From the NCBI RefSeq assembly GCF_002895565.1, contig NZ_AZRN01000001.1, forward strand, positions 55,151 through 119,150: DNA of 64,000 bases, given 5' to 3'. Below are positions 45,045 to 54,697 of this stretch, in pieces. Numbering within the stretch: the first letter of the stretch is position 1; each line of letters opens with the position of its first letter. The DNA comes from Petrotoga mexicana DSM 14811 (GTDB lineage Bacteria; Thermotogota; Thermotogae; Petrotogales; Petrotogaceae). The notes under the pieces were generated by a model, which had not been told where the DNA came from, made no database searches, and was given only the letters and a program-made list of their open reading frames with translations. The position numbers and the translations under genes were made by a program.

Positions 45045-45374
45045 TTGATTCAATACGAAGATTTTGCAAAAGTTGAGATGAGAGTAGGGAAAATTATACA
45101 AGTTGGTGACTTTCCAAAAGCAAGAAAGCCTGCTTATCAACTTACCATCGATTTTGGAGAGTATGGATTAAAACATTCAAGCGCTCAAATTACAGAGGTA
45201 TATAAAAAAGAGGAACTTTTAAATCGACTTGTCATTGCGGTTACCAATTTCCCACCAAAGCAGATTGCTAATTTTATTTCAGAAGTTCTTGTATTGGGAG
45301 TAAATAACGAAAAAGGACAGGTTGTTTTACTGCATCCCGATAAAGAGGTCCCTTTAGGGGAAAGAGTGTACTAA
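45045..45374 (+). CDS. csaA: CsaA-type tRNA-binding-domain protein
   Basis: 109 residues, an OB-fold like the C-terminus of methionyl-tRNA synthetase. VEMRVGKIIQVGDFPKARKPAYQL, then SSAQIT and VLGVNNEKGQVVLLHPD. CsaA in Bacillus is a dimeric chaperone proposed to aid secretion. TTG start after GGAGCGAAGGAAG. It is the only plus-strand gene in the accessory region, probably read from the module R copy 2 promoter. Confidence 0.88.
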   Translation: MIQYEDFAKVEMRVGKIIQVGDFPKARKPAYQLTIDFGEYGLKHSSAQITEVYKKEELLNRLVIAVTNFPPKQIANFISEVLVLGVNNEKGQVVLLHPDKEVPLGERVY

Positions 45375-45455
45375 AAGATTGGTAAAGAGTTTTCTTTTTT
45401 GTTTGTTCAACTTAATTATACTATAAGTCTGATAAATACCGCTTTTACCCGATTT

Positions 45456-46316
45456 TTACTTCTTTTTTATTTTATCATGATAAAAATAGATTCTGCAATC
45501 AACACCATATTTTTCACAGGTTTTTAATATATCATCTTTCAACCTTTCCCAATAAGAATTATCATTCTTATTATAAATATTATCATACAAGGGTAGCAAA
45601 TGGGTTCTGGTATTCTTTATGTAATTCATTACCCTTCCTTTATAACTACCTCTCAAATTTAAATTTTCAAAACAGATATAATGGGTATGCTTATAGATCT
45701 TCTCTATGATTGATTCATAATCACAGATCCCTGGAAAGATTGGAGATATAAATACATACGTATTGATTCCTTCTGCATTAAGTTTATATAAAACATCCAG
45801 TCTCTTTTCCACCGAAGAAGCATATGGTTCTATTTCTTTTCGAAATTTATCATCTAAGGTATTCATAGAAATCCCAACCTTAATATTTGAAAACTGCTTT
45901 ATCAAATCAATATCTCGCGTAACTAATGCTGACTTCGTTAAGATCTCAACATGAGCCTTAGTTCCAGTAAGCTTCTTCAATATTTTTCTTGTCGCCTCAT
46001 ACTTTTTTTCGAACGAATTATATGGATCTGTAACAGAACTAAATAATATTGTTTGATTCTCTTTGAATTCAGGAATTTTTATTGATGAAACCTTCTTAAT
46101 ATCAATAAAATCTCCCCAATTATAATTATGGTTTGTAAAACGTTTCATAAATTCCGCATAACAATAAATACATTTATGCGTGCATCCCACATAGGGATTG
46201 CATACATAATCTGCATCCGGCAATTTAGTTTTTGAAAATAATTCTTTGACTTGAACCTCACTAATATGAATCAAATTTTCACTTCCTTCTTTGTTGTTTC
46301 CACTGCTTGCTACCAT
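45456..46316 (-). CDS. Radical SAM protein, spore-photoproduct-lyase-like (SplB) family
   Basis: 286 residues with the radical SAM cluster motif CTHKCIYCYA near residue 50 preceded by YVCNPYVGC, then SSVTDPYNSFEKKYEATRK and ILTKSALVTRDIDLI, typical of the Rv2578c/SPL-like group of unknown function. Single gene, convergent to csaA. No phage or sporulation context. Activity on DNA lesions cannot be claimed. Confidence 0.8.
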   Translation of the reverse strand: MVASSGNNKEGSENLIHISEVQVKELFSKTKLPDADYVCNPYVGCTHKCIYCYAEFMKRFTNHNYNWGDFIDIKKVSSIKIPEFKENQTILFSSVTDPYNSFEKKYEATRKILKKLTGTKAHVEILTKSALVTRDIDLIKQFSNIKVGISMNTLDDKFRKEIEPYASSVEKRLDVLYKLNAEGINTYVFISPIFPGICDYESIIEKIYKHTHYICFENLNLRGSYKGRVMNYIKNTRTHLLPLYDNIYNKNDNSYWERLKDDILKTCEKYGVDCRIYFYHDKIKKK

Positions 46317-46525
46317 GATAAGAATTATGCTTTCAATCTTTTGGAAAAGGTTGTTAAGTATTTGGATCTTAGCTGATCTTTCTAATTACCTTTTAGGTAG
46401 AACTAAATACAGAAACTATTTAAAAGAAACGCCCTAGAAGGGATCTAACGAGAATTTCCGTCGTTCCCTTAACAGGGAGTCTCCTTTCTTCTAAGAAATT
46501 TACAAGAAACGTACACTCATTGAAT
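46317..46525. other. Intergenic region with two short hairpins
   Basis: No reading frame of note. CGCCCTAGAAGGG and TTCCCTTAACAGGGA can form short hairpins around 46430-46490. I see no promoter or terminator with a T-run. Confidence 0.3.
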
Positions 46526-46627
46526 TCATCTTTTCACTTCTTTAATTGAGATGTTTATATTTTTTAAAGCAGGCTCTTCTTTTCCTTTGTATTCTTTGCA
46601 GAGATTTTTTATTTCTATAATATCCAT
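46526..46627 (-). pseudogene. N-terminal stub of an ABC ATPase
   Basis: 33 codons give MDIIEIKNLCKEYKGKEEPA then LKNINISIKE, the first two strands of an ABC ATPase, and stop before Walker A. It lies just downstream of the BceB-like gene. A truncated copy, probably of a BceA-type ATPase. Confidence 0.55.
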
Positions 46628-46787
46628 CAAATCCATCTCCCTACAAACAAATTTGTTGTTACTTGTTGACCACTCAACAATGCATTTTTGAAAACGGTTT
46701 TTGTGGTACTTTTAGCTATAAAATTTATTTAATCAGAAAACCCCATTTTTTCATTTAATCTCCAATCACAGAAAAAATGCACTAAAT

Positions 46788-48722
46788 TTATGAAATGATC
46801 CTATAATATACTCTTGAGGTCAATTTGTAACTTATATAATAAACAACCGCAAAAATAAAGGCAATCACAAGAAAAGAATTGAGTATAATCATAAAACTGC
46901 TCATCCGGAAGGCTAATAACATTCTCCTTATTAAGAAAAGAGAGAAAATACCATGAAGTAACGCACCTAATAATGGTAAAGAGAATATTCTTAACATCTG
47001 TTTACTGGTGCTATTTTTTATTATTTTTTCGCTCACTCCCAACTTTCTGTAAATATCGTATCTTTTGGCATCTTCATACCCTTCGGATATTTGTTTGAAG
47101 TATAAAGTGAGTATAAAAGTCATCATAAACAATAAACTCATAAATATCAACAAAATCAAGCCACCCCCAAAGTACATTATCCATTCGTCTGATACTATTT
47201 TTTTGATCTCATAGAAAATCGTTCTTTTACTTTTTAAAGCATTATCTAAAGAGTAAAAAAATTCTGTATCAACCTCTTCTGTCACGTCAAACGAAATAAC
47301 GTGACTTTCTTCAGTTGATCCTACTATTTCGTTAATTTCATTTATAGAATCAACTACGATATATAAGTGCCTAAACAAATAACTTGGAATCCGTTCTTTG
47401 ATGTAAAAAGAATCTAATTCCAAAATTTTGAATTCCTTTTGAAGAGCTTGGTTTTGCATCTTTAAAGTTGAAAGATTTAAAGGGGTATAAAGAGAATAGA
47501 TAGCTATTTCATTTTCTTCCAATGACAACTTTTCCGGAGCGTAATTATTGTAGTCTTCTAACGGAATTATTGAGATTGCCCAATGATTACTAATGTTTTC
47601 TGGCGTTAGCGTTAGTCCAAAATACATTACATCCTCTTTTAGAATGGCGTCAGTTGTAAATTCATCATATTCAGCATAATTTACAAAAGTGGCTTGATAT
47701 TCTTCTTTGAGGGTATTTATACTTTCTTTTATACTAGTACTTTCATTTTCTGAATTTGTTTCTATGTAAACGTCCCTGTTTAGTCTGTTGTCAATCATTG
47801 TTTCTTTTCCAAAGAATACAGAAGATGCTGTTGTAAGGGCTAAAAGTATCAATGTTGATAAAATACAGATATTCGCTAAGGAAATACCGTTTTTGCTCAT
47901 CCTAAAAAGTAAGTTTGATGTTGGTATGAAGTTTTCCACTTTTAAAAACTTTTTACTTCTTTTCATTCTACTTATGTAATTTATGCTCACATAATTAAAA
48001 AATAAATAGGTTGCTATTATGATTAAAGGGACAGCTAAAAATATTCCCAAAAAGCTTTTCAACCTAGTCATTATTGTCCAAGTAAAGATAATAAAGATTA
48101 ATCCTAAAACAGCTTTTCCACTACTACTTTTTGGTATCTTGGTGGGAACGGCTGAAAAGGAGAGTAACTGTCTCACAGTTTTTCTACTTATCATAATATA
48201 GCTTTGAATGATGAGTATAAATACAAGAACGAAGAAAAATAAAAACACATTTAAAAGTAAAGAAAAATCAACAGTCAAAAGGTTAACTTCAAGTACTCCC
48301 GTTGTTCTTTTGATAATGCCGGCAATGATTAGTTTTGAAATATAAGCGCCTAAACTGGCTAAAACAAAACCAATTACGTACATTATTAAGTACAGTAAAG
48401 AGATCACAAGAAATATACCTTTTTTGGGGATGCCAATGGTTAATAAAACCCCAATGTTTTTGGCATATCTTTTGGTTACTATATTGTTAGTATATAGAAG
48501 AAATATTAAAGAGAAAAGGCCTAATATGATGATCCCTAACCAAAAAAATTCCTGAAAAAAAGTGCTATTTGTTGGAACCACTATCTCTATATTTGTTCCT
48601 AACTCTGAATACATTAATATGGCAAATACGTTGGTAAAAAGTGAAAGAATGAAAGGATAATATAATTCTTTGCTTTGCTTTATTTGTTTTGTTACGATTT
48701 TGGTTATTATTCCTCTTTTCAT
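46788..48722 (-). CDS. BceB-like permease of an antimicrobial-peptide ABC transporter
   Basis: 644 residues, about ten membrane helices with a large extracellular domain of about 210 residues (roughly 310-520) between helices 7 and 8, the BceB hallmark. FtsX-like domains frame it: TKRYAKNIGVLLTIGIPKKG near residue 90 and AKRYDIYRKLGVSEKIIK near 560. BceAB systems expel or detach cell-wall-active peptides. No two-component BceRS genes are adjacent. It starts 15 bases after the ATPase. Confidence 0.87.
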   Translation of the reverse strand: MKRGIITKIVTKQIKQSKELYYPFILSLFTNVFAILMYSELGTNIEIVVPTNSTFFQEFFWLGIIILGLFSLIFLLYTNNIVTKRYAKNIGVLLTIGIPKKGIFLVISLLYLIMYVIGFVLASLGAYISKLIIAGIIKRTTGVLEVNLLTVDFSLLLNVFLFFFVLVFILIIQSYIMISRKTVRQLLSFSAVPTKIPKSSSGKAVLGLIFIIFTWTIMTRLKSFLGIFLAVPLIIIATYLFFNYVSINYISRMKRSKKFLKVENFIPTSNLLFRMSKNGISLANICILSTLILLALTTASSVFFGKETMIDNRLNRDVYIETNSENESTSIKESINTLKEEYQATFVNYAEYDEFTTDAILKEDVMYFGLTLTPENISNHWAISIIPLEDYNNYAPEKLSLEENEIAIYSLYTPLNLSTLKMQNQALQKEFKILELDSFYIKERIPSYLFRHLYIVVDSINEINEIVGSTEESHVISFDVTEEVDTEFFYSLDNALKSKRTIFYEIKKIVSDEWIMYFGGGLILLIFMSLLFMMTFILTLYFKQISEGYEDAKRYDIYRKLGVSEKIIKNSTSKQMLRIFSLPLLGALLHGIFSLFLIRRMLLAFRMSSFMIILNSFLVIAFIFAVVYYISYKLTSRVYYRIIS

Positions 48723-48737
48723 AACGTATCCCCTCCA

Positions 48738-49469
48738 TCAATAAAGAATTACAGATAATAACTCGTTGTAAAAATCATTTCTATTTTTATTTTCACGTCT
48801 TTTTTGAGAAAAGATAGATCCGTCTTTCAAAAAAACAACTTCTTTAGCATAGCTGGCGATGTAAGGACTGTGGGTAACTAATAAGATAGTTTGTCCTTGG
48901 TTATTTATCTCAACAAATAAATCCATAATAATTTTCGCATTCTTTGTGTCTAACGCCCCGGTAGGTTCATCTGCTAACAATATCTTGGGATTACAAATAA
49001 CAGCCCTTGCGATTGCCGCCCTTTGTTTTTCACCCCCTGAGATTTGCATAGGGTAATAATTTATCAACGATTCAATCCCTATCCTTTTTGCTACATCGTT
49101 GACTTTATCATAAATTTCGTTTTTTGAATAATTGCTCATTATTAACGGCAACATGATGTTTTCTTCTACGTTCAATGAATCTATCAAATTAAAATCCTGA
49201 AATATGAAACCTATGTTATTTTTTCTATACTCAGTCTTTTTCGCAGGGCTTAAAGCTGTCACATCTTTGCTATCAACAATTATCTTACCTGAGGTAACTT
49301 CATCTATCAAACCTATGAGGTTTAAAAGTGTTGTTTTCCCTGAACCTGATTCTCCCATGATAGCTACAAAGCTTCCTTCTTCAATTTCTAAATCAATATC
49401 TATCAGAGCATGCTTTTCAATTTGTCCTTCTTTATAAGTTTTTGTAATCTTCTTTAAAATTATTCCCAC
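48738..49469 (-). CDS. BceA/LolD-type ABC ATPase
   Basis: 243 residues. Walker A GESGSGKTT, signature QISGGEKQRAAIARAV, Walker B ILLADEPTGALDT and switch VTHSPYIASYA, the LolD/BceA/MacB style. Partner of the BceB-like permease downstream. GAGGAGG-type site upstream. Its genes follow the small secreted peptide and the exporter on the same strand, which suits an immunity role. Confidence 0.9.
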   Translation of the reverse strand: MGIILKKITKTYKEGQIEKHALIDIDLEIEEGSFVAIMGESGSGKTTLLNLIGLIDEVTSGKIIVDSKDVTALSPAKKTEYRKNNIGFIFQDFNLIDSLNVEENIMLPLIMSNYSKNEIYDKVNDVAKRIGIESLINYYPMQISGGEKQRAAIARAVICNPKILLADEPTGALDTKNAKIIMDLFVEINNQGQTILLVTHSPYIASYAKEVVFLKDGSIFSQKRRENKNRNDFYNELLSVILY

Positions 49470-49542
49470 AAATTTTCCCTCCTCTTATGTTTGATTTAAA
49501 AGTTAATTGACTCGTTTTTCAAGAAAGTCTAAGAAACCAAAT

Positions 49543-49611
49543 TTATCCATTTTTGATAACCGCTCTGTATTCTTTTAATTTTCCCTTTTTAAATCTTTTA
49601 GGCTTTTTCAA
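49543..49611 (-). pseudogene. Small ORF remnant after the peptide gene
   Basis: 22 codons, MKKPKRFKKGKLKEYRAVIK then NG and stop, in the position where the SPASM-like gene sits after the matching block at 29151-29196. It may be the start of a lost radical SAM gene. Weak evidence. Confidence 0.25.
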
Positions 49612-49651
49612 ATGTTGCTTTTTTCACAAAGTAAATACATCGATCAAACAT

Positions 49652-49771
49652 TTACCATACTTCTTCCACAACACTTACAATCGTGTCGGGTACTACCTCA
49701 CTTGTCTGAAATGTATCTTTATTTTCTCCGCCAAAAACAAATATGCCGCTCAATAGCAAAACTGTTATCAA
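49652..49771 (-). CDS. Small secreted peptide candidate, 39 residues
   Basis: TTG start ten bases after GGAGGTG (ATA 49777 is nearer, with four). The peptide is MITVLLLSGIFVFGG followed by ENKDTFQTSEVVPDTIVSVV and EEVW. A short hydrophobic stretch ends in a Gly-Gly pair, reminiscent of double-glycine export leaders; the rest is acidic. It lies directly between an ABC exporter and BceAB-like genes. Thermotoga maritima is known to make a small GG-type signalling peptide. A remnant of the same tail is at 34358. Translation is unproven. Confidence 0.5.
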   Translation of the reverse strand: MITVLLLSGIFVFGGENKDTFQTSEVVPDTIVSVVEEVW

Positions 49772-49862
49772 CCATATTCGACACCTCCATTTTTTCAAAC
49801 TCTTTGTATCCTCTCTTCTTTTAGAACAATTCTATAAATGCATTATAATGTTTTTTAAGTTT

Positions 49863-51581
49863 TTATCTGTCATTCTGAGCATCTTTCACATACTGCTTCT
49901 TAAATAATTCTCTGTAACTTTCATTCTTTTTGTATAACTCTATGTGTGAGCCCGAATCCACTATAGTACCGTTTGCCATAAAATATATCTTATCTGCTTT
50001 TGTTATTGTTGAAAGGCGATGAGAAACCAAGATTATTGCCATATCTTTTTCCTTTTCCTTTAGACTTTCAAATATTAATTCTTCAGTGTGTGAATCCATT
50101 GCAGAAGTAGCTTCATCCAACAAAAGCACCTTAGGAGGATGTAATAATGTTCGTGCTAAATTGACTCTTTGCTTTTGCCCACTGGATAAAAGCAAACAAT
50201 TTTTATTAAGAGACTCTGAAAATTCTGTTAGTTGTGTGATTTCTAAAATCTTATTTATTGTACTTTTTTCAACTTTTTCACCTAATAAGATATTCTCTTC
50301 TATGCTTGCATTGAATATAAAAGGAGAACTTTCTACATATTTTATATTTCTTCGTAATTCTAAAAGATCATATTGTGAAAGTTTTAATTTATTTAGCAAT
50401 ATTTCTCCTCTTTGCGGTTTATATAACTCGGTTAATAGTAAAAGTAAAGTGCTTTTCCCTGTTCCGGTAGATCCAACAATGGCTATCTTTTCACCTTTGC
50501 TGATTTGCAAATTTATATTTTTTAATATATAATTATTTCCCTCATATGAGAAGAAAACGTCGTGAAAATCAATTGTAAATTCTTTTGGAAAGGGCATTCC
50601 TTTACGTACTTTTTCTTCTTCTTGGTTTAGTAAAGTTTCAATTCTATTTATTGATGGAAAAGCCGCTGGTGTGGTAGTAAAGAGAAAAGCTAAGTTCCAT
50701 ACTGGGACATATAGCCTTCCAACGAATGTAAAAAAGGCGATCAGCGTTGGAATATCTACCAAACCCCTCATTGATAAAATTGCACCTATACACAAAATAA
50801 TAATAGGTAAACCTTCTTCAATATACATAGTTATACTATTATATAGTTTTTCATAAAAACTTTTGTTTTTCATAGAGTTATTCCAATTGCGAATCTTGTT
50901 TTGAAAAAGATGATAAAAATAGGTAGTTTTTTCTAATAACCTTATGATAATTGCTGAATTTATTCCTTCTTCTATTGATTTCACAACGTTATCGTTTGCC
51001 TCTCGTTCTAACAAAGACATACTTTCCATCTTTGGTTTGAATTGCTTTTGGCATAACAAGTATATGGGCAGGGAACAAACAAATATTATCGCTAAATAAG
51101 TATTTAATTTAAAAGCGACATAACATCCTACCGAAAATTCAGCTATTGCCTGAAAAACAGATGTGAAAAAAAGTGTTTCTTCTCCAACTATATCTATATC
51201 AGAGGTGAATCGCGCCATCAATTCACCAGATGGCTTCCTTTTATGGTACGAGGCAGGTAATTTTAGAACCTTTAGATATAATTTCTCACGCAAGCTCCCT
51301 TTCACTAACAGTTTCAAAATGTCTCCATGATAATCGCTTAGAAACCAAATAAAACGTGTGAGGGAATAAATAACAAGAATCAGTAAAGCTGTAATTAAGG
51401 CACTTTTAATCCCTTGCCCATCGTTTATTGTTGTAATTTCTTGCATCAAGTTTTCGATTAAAAATGGAGTCACGGCTACTAGTGGTATTGATGAGAAAAT
51501 CAGTATGAAATTTATGAATAACTCTTTTTTAAAACGAGAGACCTCTTCCCAAAGAAAATACAACGCGTTTTTATATTTCAT
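49863..51581 (-). CDS. ABC exporter, fused membrane and ATPase domains
   Basis: 572 residues. Six helices in residues 15-310, with the exporter motif ELMARFTSDIDIVGEETLFF, then Walker A VGSTGTGKST, signature LLSSGQKQRVNLARTLL, Walker B VLLLDEATSAMD and SHRLSTITKADKIY. No N-terminal peptidase C39 domain, so any leader would be cut by another protease. GGAGG precedes ATG 51581. Likely exports the product of the peptide gene downstream (inference). Confidence 0.88.
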   Translation of the reverse strand: MKYKNALYFLWEEVSRFKKELFINFILIFSSIPLVAVTPFLIENLMQEITTINDGQGIKSALITALLILVIYSLTRFIWFLSDYHGDILKLLVKGSLREKLYLKVLKLPASYHKRKPSGELMARFTSDIDIVGEETLFFTSVFQAIAEFSVGCYVAFKLNTYLAIIFVCSLPIYLLCQKQFKPKMESMSLLEREANDNVVKSIEEGINSAIIIRLLEKTTYFYHLFQNKIRNWNNSMKNKSFYEKLYNSITMYIEEGLPIIILCIGAILSMRGLVDIPTLIAFFTFVGRLYVPVWNLAFLFTTTPAAFPSINRIETLLNQEEEKVRKGMPFPKEFTIDFHDVFFSYEGNNYILKNINLQISKGEKIAIVGSTGTGKSTLLLLLTELYKPQRGEILLNKLKLSQYDLLELRRNIKYVESSPFIFNASIEENILLGEKVEKSTINKILEITQLTEFSESLNKNCLLLSSGQKQRVNLARTLLHPPKVLLLDEATSAMDSHTEELIFESLKEKEKDMAIILVSHRLSTITKADKIYFMANGTIVDSGSHIELYKKNESYRELFKKQYVKDAQNDR

Positions 51582-51702
51582 TAAAGTTCCTCCACTTCAG
51601 GTACTCTTTCTCCCCTTCTTTCAATAATATCACTTTGTCTAATTTTCTTATTGTCGATAATAAGTATTTCACTGTTATTAACTTTATTATATACTTTTCC
51701 AT
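51571..51702 (-). CDS. Possible small protein arising from module R copy 3
   Basis: A 43-codon frame starting MEKYIIKLITVKYLLSTIRK and ending just inside the exporter start, so the two could be translationally coupled. The first eight residues recur in the other R modules but the rest differs, and no ribosome site precedes the ATG. The frame is open further upstream to 51765. Confidence 0.25.
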   Translation of the reverse strand: MEKYIIKLITVKYLLSTIRKLDKVILLKEGEKEYLKWRNFNEI

Positions 51703-51812
51703 ATGATTTTCAACTGTTTTTTTAATTGACTTCAAATATGTATTGATGAGGAGAGTTAGTAGCATTTAGTGGTAATTTTTAATTGAAAAACGCCCATTTA
51801 GGGCGCCTTTTT
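51681..51812 (-). repeat. Module R, copy 3 (internally deleted)
   Basis: The left part matches 34445-34513 of copy 1. After a jump near 51747 the right part matches 34795-34838, including the hairpin AACGCCC-ATTTA-GGGCGCC and T-run. The promoter-bearing middle is lost. Confidence 0.65.
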
Positions 51813-51891
51813 GAAAATTATTTCAATAATTCTTTTAGCTCTTCTACTGAGTTTAGGGTCCTTCACTATACTCTGTAACCCGCCAATTTTG

Positions 51892-52476
51892 TTATTTTCT
51901 GTAGCCTTCTTTTTTTAAGAAATACTGTGATAAATTTAGTATTCTTTTATCCTTCATTAGGTCTTTGAAGAATTGTTCGTATTCTGGTTCGCTTTTGTAC
52001 CATTTGTGTATCAAGTCTAAAAAACCGATATCTTCATCCTCTTGCTTTATGTACAACCTTGCATAACCGTATCTGTTCCATATATTTATCTGGACCATGT
52101 AATCATAAGATAAGGATTCTATGATTCCTTTTAAGGCTTCTTTGTCCTTTTGTATGGCTTCTTTTTCTTTTTCTAAAATTGAGAGAAGGAATAACAGGAA
52201 TCCTTCTCCCAGTTCATCAATGATTATTTCATTTTTTTTAGATGCTTCTTCATCAAAATCATAGAAATCTTCGTCTTTTTGAAGTGCGTAACCAGGTACT
52301 ATTTCAAAGGTTTTTAAGATTTTTAGTACTTGCACTATTTCCTTTTTGTCTTTCACTTCTTTTCTGAATTTAAGAATGTTTTCTCTTTCATAAGTTTCAA
52401 ATTTGAGTTTGTCTAAAACTTCAAGTTGGTTGTCGGTGAGTGCTTCTAAATAGTAACCTAAGTACAGTTTAATCAA
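51892..52476 (-). CDS. Unknown protein co-transcribed with a chemoreceptor
   Basis: 194 residues, charged and helical, no membrane segment or signal. Phrases such as LGEGFLLFLLSILEKEKEAIQKDKEALK suggest a coiled coil. It starts 11 bases after the chemoreceptor stop, so it shares its transcript. Not recognised. Downstream, at about 51829-51880, the codons RTLNSVEELKELLK look like the tail of another lost gene. Confidence 0.6.
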   Translation of the reverse strand: MIKLYLGYYLEALTDNQLEVLDKLKFETYERENILKFRKEVKDKKEIVQVLKILKTFEIVPGYALQKDEDFYDFDEEASKKNEIIIDELGEGFLLFLLSILEKEKEAIQKDKEALKGIIESLSYDYMVQINIWNRYGYARLYIKQEDEDIGFLDLIHKWYKSEPEYEQFFKDLMKDKRILNLSQYFLKKEGYRK

Positions 52477-52487
52477 GATAAATTCTC

Positions 52488-54467
52488 CTACAGTCTGAAT
52501 ATTTTCAACTGTTCTGAAAGCTCTTCCGATAAAGTAGAGAGTTCTTTAGAGTTCTTTTCAATTTTCTTTGCGTCTTCTTTTTGGGTGTTAATTAGGTTGG
52601 TTACCTCATTCAAACTTTCGCTTATAGAAGTTACTGCTTGTGCGACTCTATCCATAGCTGAACTCATTTCTTCTGTGCTTGCACTTTGTTCTTGAGAAGT
52701 TGCTGTTAAGTTGTCTATTCCACCGTTTAAATTTTTTACCATATTCAAAATTTCTTGGAATCTGTCGTTTATACCGTCAATTTGATCGTTGATACTTTGG
52801 ATTATTCCAACGGTTTCGTTTGTGCTATCATTTACAACATTGGTGCTGTTTTTAATACCTTCAAGCATTTTTTCGATCTGTGAAGTTGCATTTTTGGAAT
52901 CTTCCGCCAAACCTCTTATTTCATCAGCTACAACCGCGAATCCTTTCCCTGCTTCTCCTGCTCTTGCTGCTTCTATAGCGGCGTTCAAGGCTAGAAGATT
53001 TGTCTGCTCTGTTATAGAATTTATCGTGTTAACGATCTTGCCAATGTTTTCAGATCTTTCTATTAGGGCTTTTACTACATTCTGAGTTTTTTTGGATTTA
53101 TCCACAGCTTCTTTTATTGTTTTATCTATAGATTTTATAGACTCAAGTCCTTCGTTAGCGGCGTTTTCTGTTTCTGCAGCAGCAGTGTTCAGCTCTTGAG
53201 CTGATTTAGAAACATTTTGAGCAGCTGCCGATATTTCCTGAATCCCTGATGTAACCTCTTCAACAGAGGCGGAGGTGTCTTCAGCGTTTTCACTTATTTC
53301 AGCAGCCTTTTCCGAAAGGGTTTCTGCCAATTGAGAACTGTTTTTAGAAATGTTGAGTAATTCCATAGCAGAACTGTCGATCTTTAAAGAGCCTTCTCTT
53401 ATTGAGTTTATAGAATTCTTCCAGGCACCTATTGCTTGATTTAAAGAATCTGCCATTTGTCCAATTTCGTCTTTGGAGTTTATTTCTACAGAAGTTGATA
53501 GATCACCTTCTCCTACCGCTGAAAGATACGTCTTCAGTTTGTTTATCGGTTTTATAATGTAGTAAATTACGAATAAAATACCTACTATTACTGCAACTAC
53601 GGCTATTATTATGAAGAGCATAAGAGTGAAGTTCGTAATAGATCTTACTTCACTGAATAAATTCTTAGTATCCACTTGGGTAATAACCGTCCAATTTGGA
53701 TCGCTAATTTTATCATAAGCTAAGAATGTTGATCCGTTTTGAACATACATGGAACCACTTTCCTGAGTTAAGTTTTTAAAGTATTCTTCTTTTGAAATGT
53801 CTTGACCAATTTTATCGCTTTCAGGATGAAAGATTATCTGACCTTTTTGGTTTATCACATAAATTGTTTCTCCGGTTCCTAACTCATTACCAATAATTTC
53901 ATAAACCTTAGACATGGAAAGGTCTATTCCAACTACTCCGATTATTTCATTTTTAGCGCTTTTTACAGCCTTTGAAAGGGTAACTAAGGTATCACCTGTT
54001 ACTACATCTACGTAAGGATCTGTTACAATAACATCTTGCGGCTTTTGAAGAGCGTCTTTGTACCAAGGCCTGACTTTTGGATCATAATCACTTGGTAGTT
54101 CATTTTCAGATTCTACGGGTCTCATAAACATTTCACCGTTTTTTGATCCCACATAAACAGATATGAATTCAGGGTATTCTTCAATGAAATTTTGCAGTTT
54201 TTGATACATTCGATCTCTTTCTTCTTTTGACTGTTCAAGTAAATTGATGATATCGGGATCACTAGCGATTGAAGAAGTAACTTTTTTGAGATCATTTATG
54301 TACTGACCCAAAAAATTTGCTGTTTGGAAATTGTTTATCTCGATTAATTGAGAAGTGTCTTCTTTCAATATGTTACTATAATTCAATGATGAATAAGTGA
54401 TAAAAAACGCCATAGGTACAACGGATACCAAGATGATTAAAATTGCCATTTTCCATTTGAGTGTCAT
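52488..54467 (-). CDS. Methyl-accepting chemotaxis protein with dCache sensor
   Basis: 659 residues. A membrane helix at 8-28, a periplasmic double-Cache domain (about 30-280; [21 protein letters not shown] and [15 protein letters not shown] are typical), a second helix (about 283-305), HAMP, and a signalling hairpin with tip [32 protein letters not shown]. dCache domains bind amino acids or other small ligands. No CheR pentapeptide. Clear start; repeat-rich gap upstream. Confidence 0.94.
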   Translation of the reverse strand: MTLKWKMAILIILVSVVPMAFFITYSSLNYSNILKEDTSQLIEINNFQTANFLGQYINDLKKVTSSIASDPDIINLLEQSKEERDRMYQKLQNFIEEYPEFISVYVGSKNGEMFMRPVESENELPSDYDPKVRPWYKDALQKPQDVIVTDPYVDVVTGDTLVTLSKAVKSAKNEIIGVVGIDLSMSKVYEIIGNELGTGETIYVINQKGQIIFHPESDKIGQDISKEEYFKNLTQESGSMYVQNGSTFLAYDKISDPNWTVITQVDTKNLFSEVRSITNFTLMLFIIIAVVAVIVGILFVIYYIIKPINKLKTYLSAVGEGDLSTSVEINSKDEIGQMADSLNQAIGAWKNSINSIREGSLKIDSSAMELLNISKNSSQLAETLSEKAAEISENAEDTSASVEEVTSGIQEISAAAQNVSKSAQELNTAAAETENAANEGLESIKSIDKTIKEAVDKSKKTQNVVKALIERSENIGKIVNTINSITEQTNLLALNAAIEAARAGEAGKGFAVVADEIRGLAEDSKNATSQIEKMLEGIKNSTNVVNDSTNETVGIIQSINDQIDGINDRFQEILNMVKNLNGGIDNLTATSQEQSASTEEMSSAMDRVAQAVTSISESLNEVTNLINTQKEDAKKIEKNSKELSTLSEELSEQLKIFRL

Positions 54468-54514
54468 ATTTATCTCCCCCTGTCTTTAATTGTTTTATAT
54501 TGCCTTTAGAATTT

Positions 54515-54620
54515 TATAGCGCCCTTTTACTCCGCTCCCCACCCTTCTGGGGAAAGGACCTGCGGTCCCTTAGACCCTGCAGGTGGGAGGGCTTCGACCT
54601 ATGACCCTTTTAAAACAAGA
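54515..54620 (-). repeat. GC-rich intergenic repeat, reversed full copy
   Basis: In reverse orientation: TAGCGCCCTTTTACTCCGCT, CCCACCCTTCTGGGGAAAGG and the dyad GGACCTGCGGTCC (54557-54569), then CTGCAGGTGGGAGGGCTTCG and ACCCTTTTAAAACAAG. The block order mirrors 150-275. It occupies most of the gap before the chemoreceptor. Confidence 0.6.
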
Positions 54621-54697
54621 TTTTTTATAACTTTTTATATAAGCTGCTCTTAGTCTTTGTTAGTGCCCTTTCCCTCGCAACCCTCCTATAAGGATAA

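Noticed and set aside
45471..45486. Palindrome TTTTATCATGATAAAA at the end of the SplB-like gene
   Set aside because: AT-only arms with weak stability and no flanking signal; likely chance in AT-rich sequence.
49553..49824. Two plus-strand frames of 67 and 70 codons
   Set aside because: Antisense to the small peptide gene and its flanks, which have a better ribosome site and composition on the minus strand.
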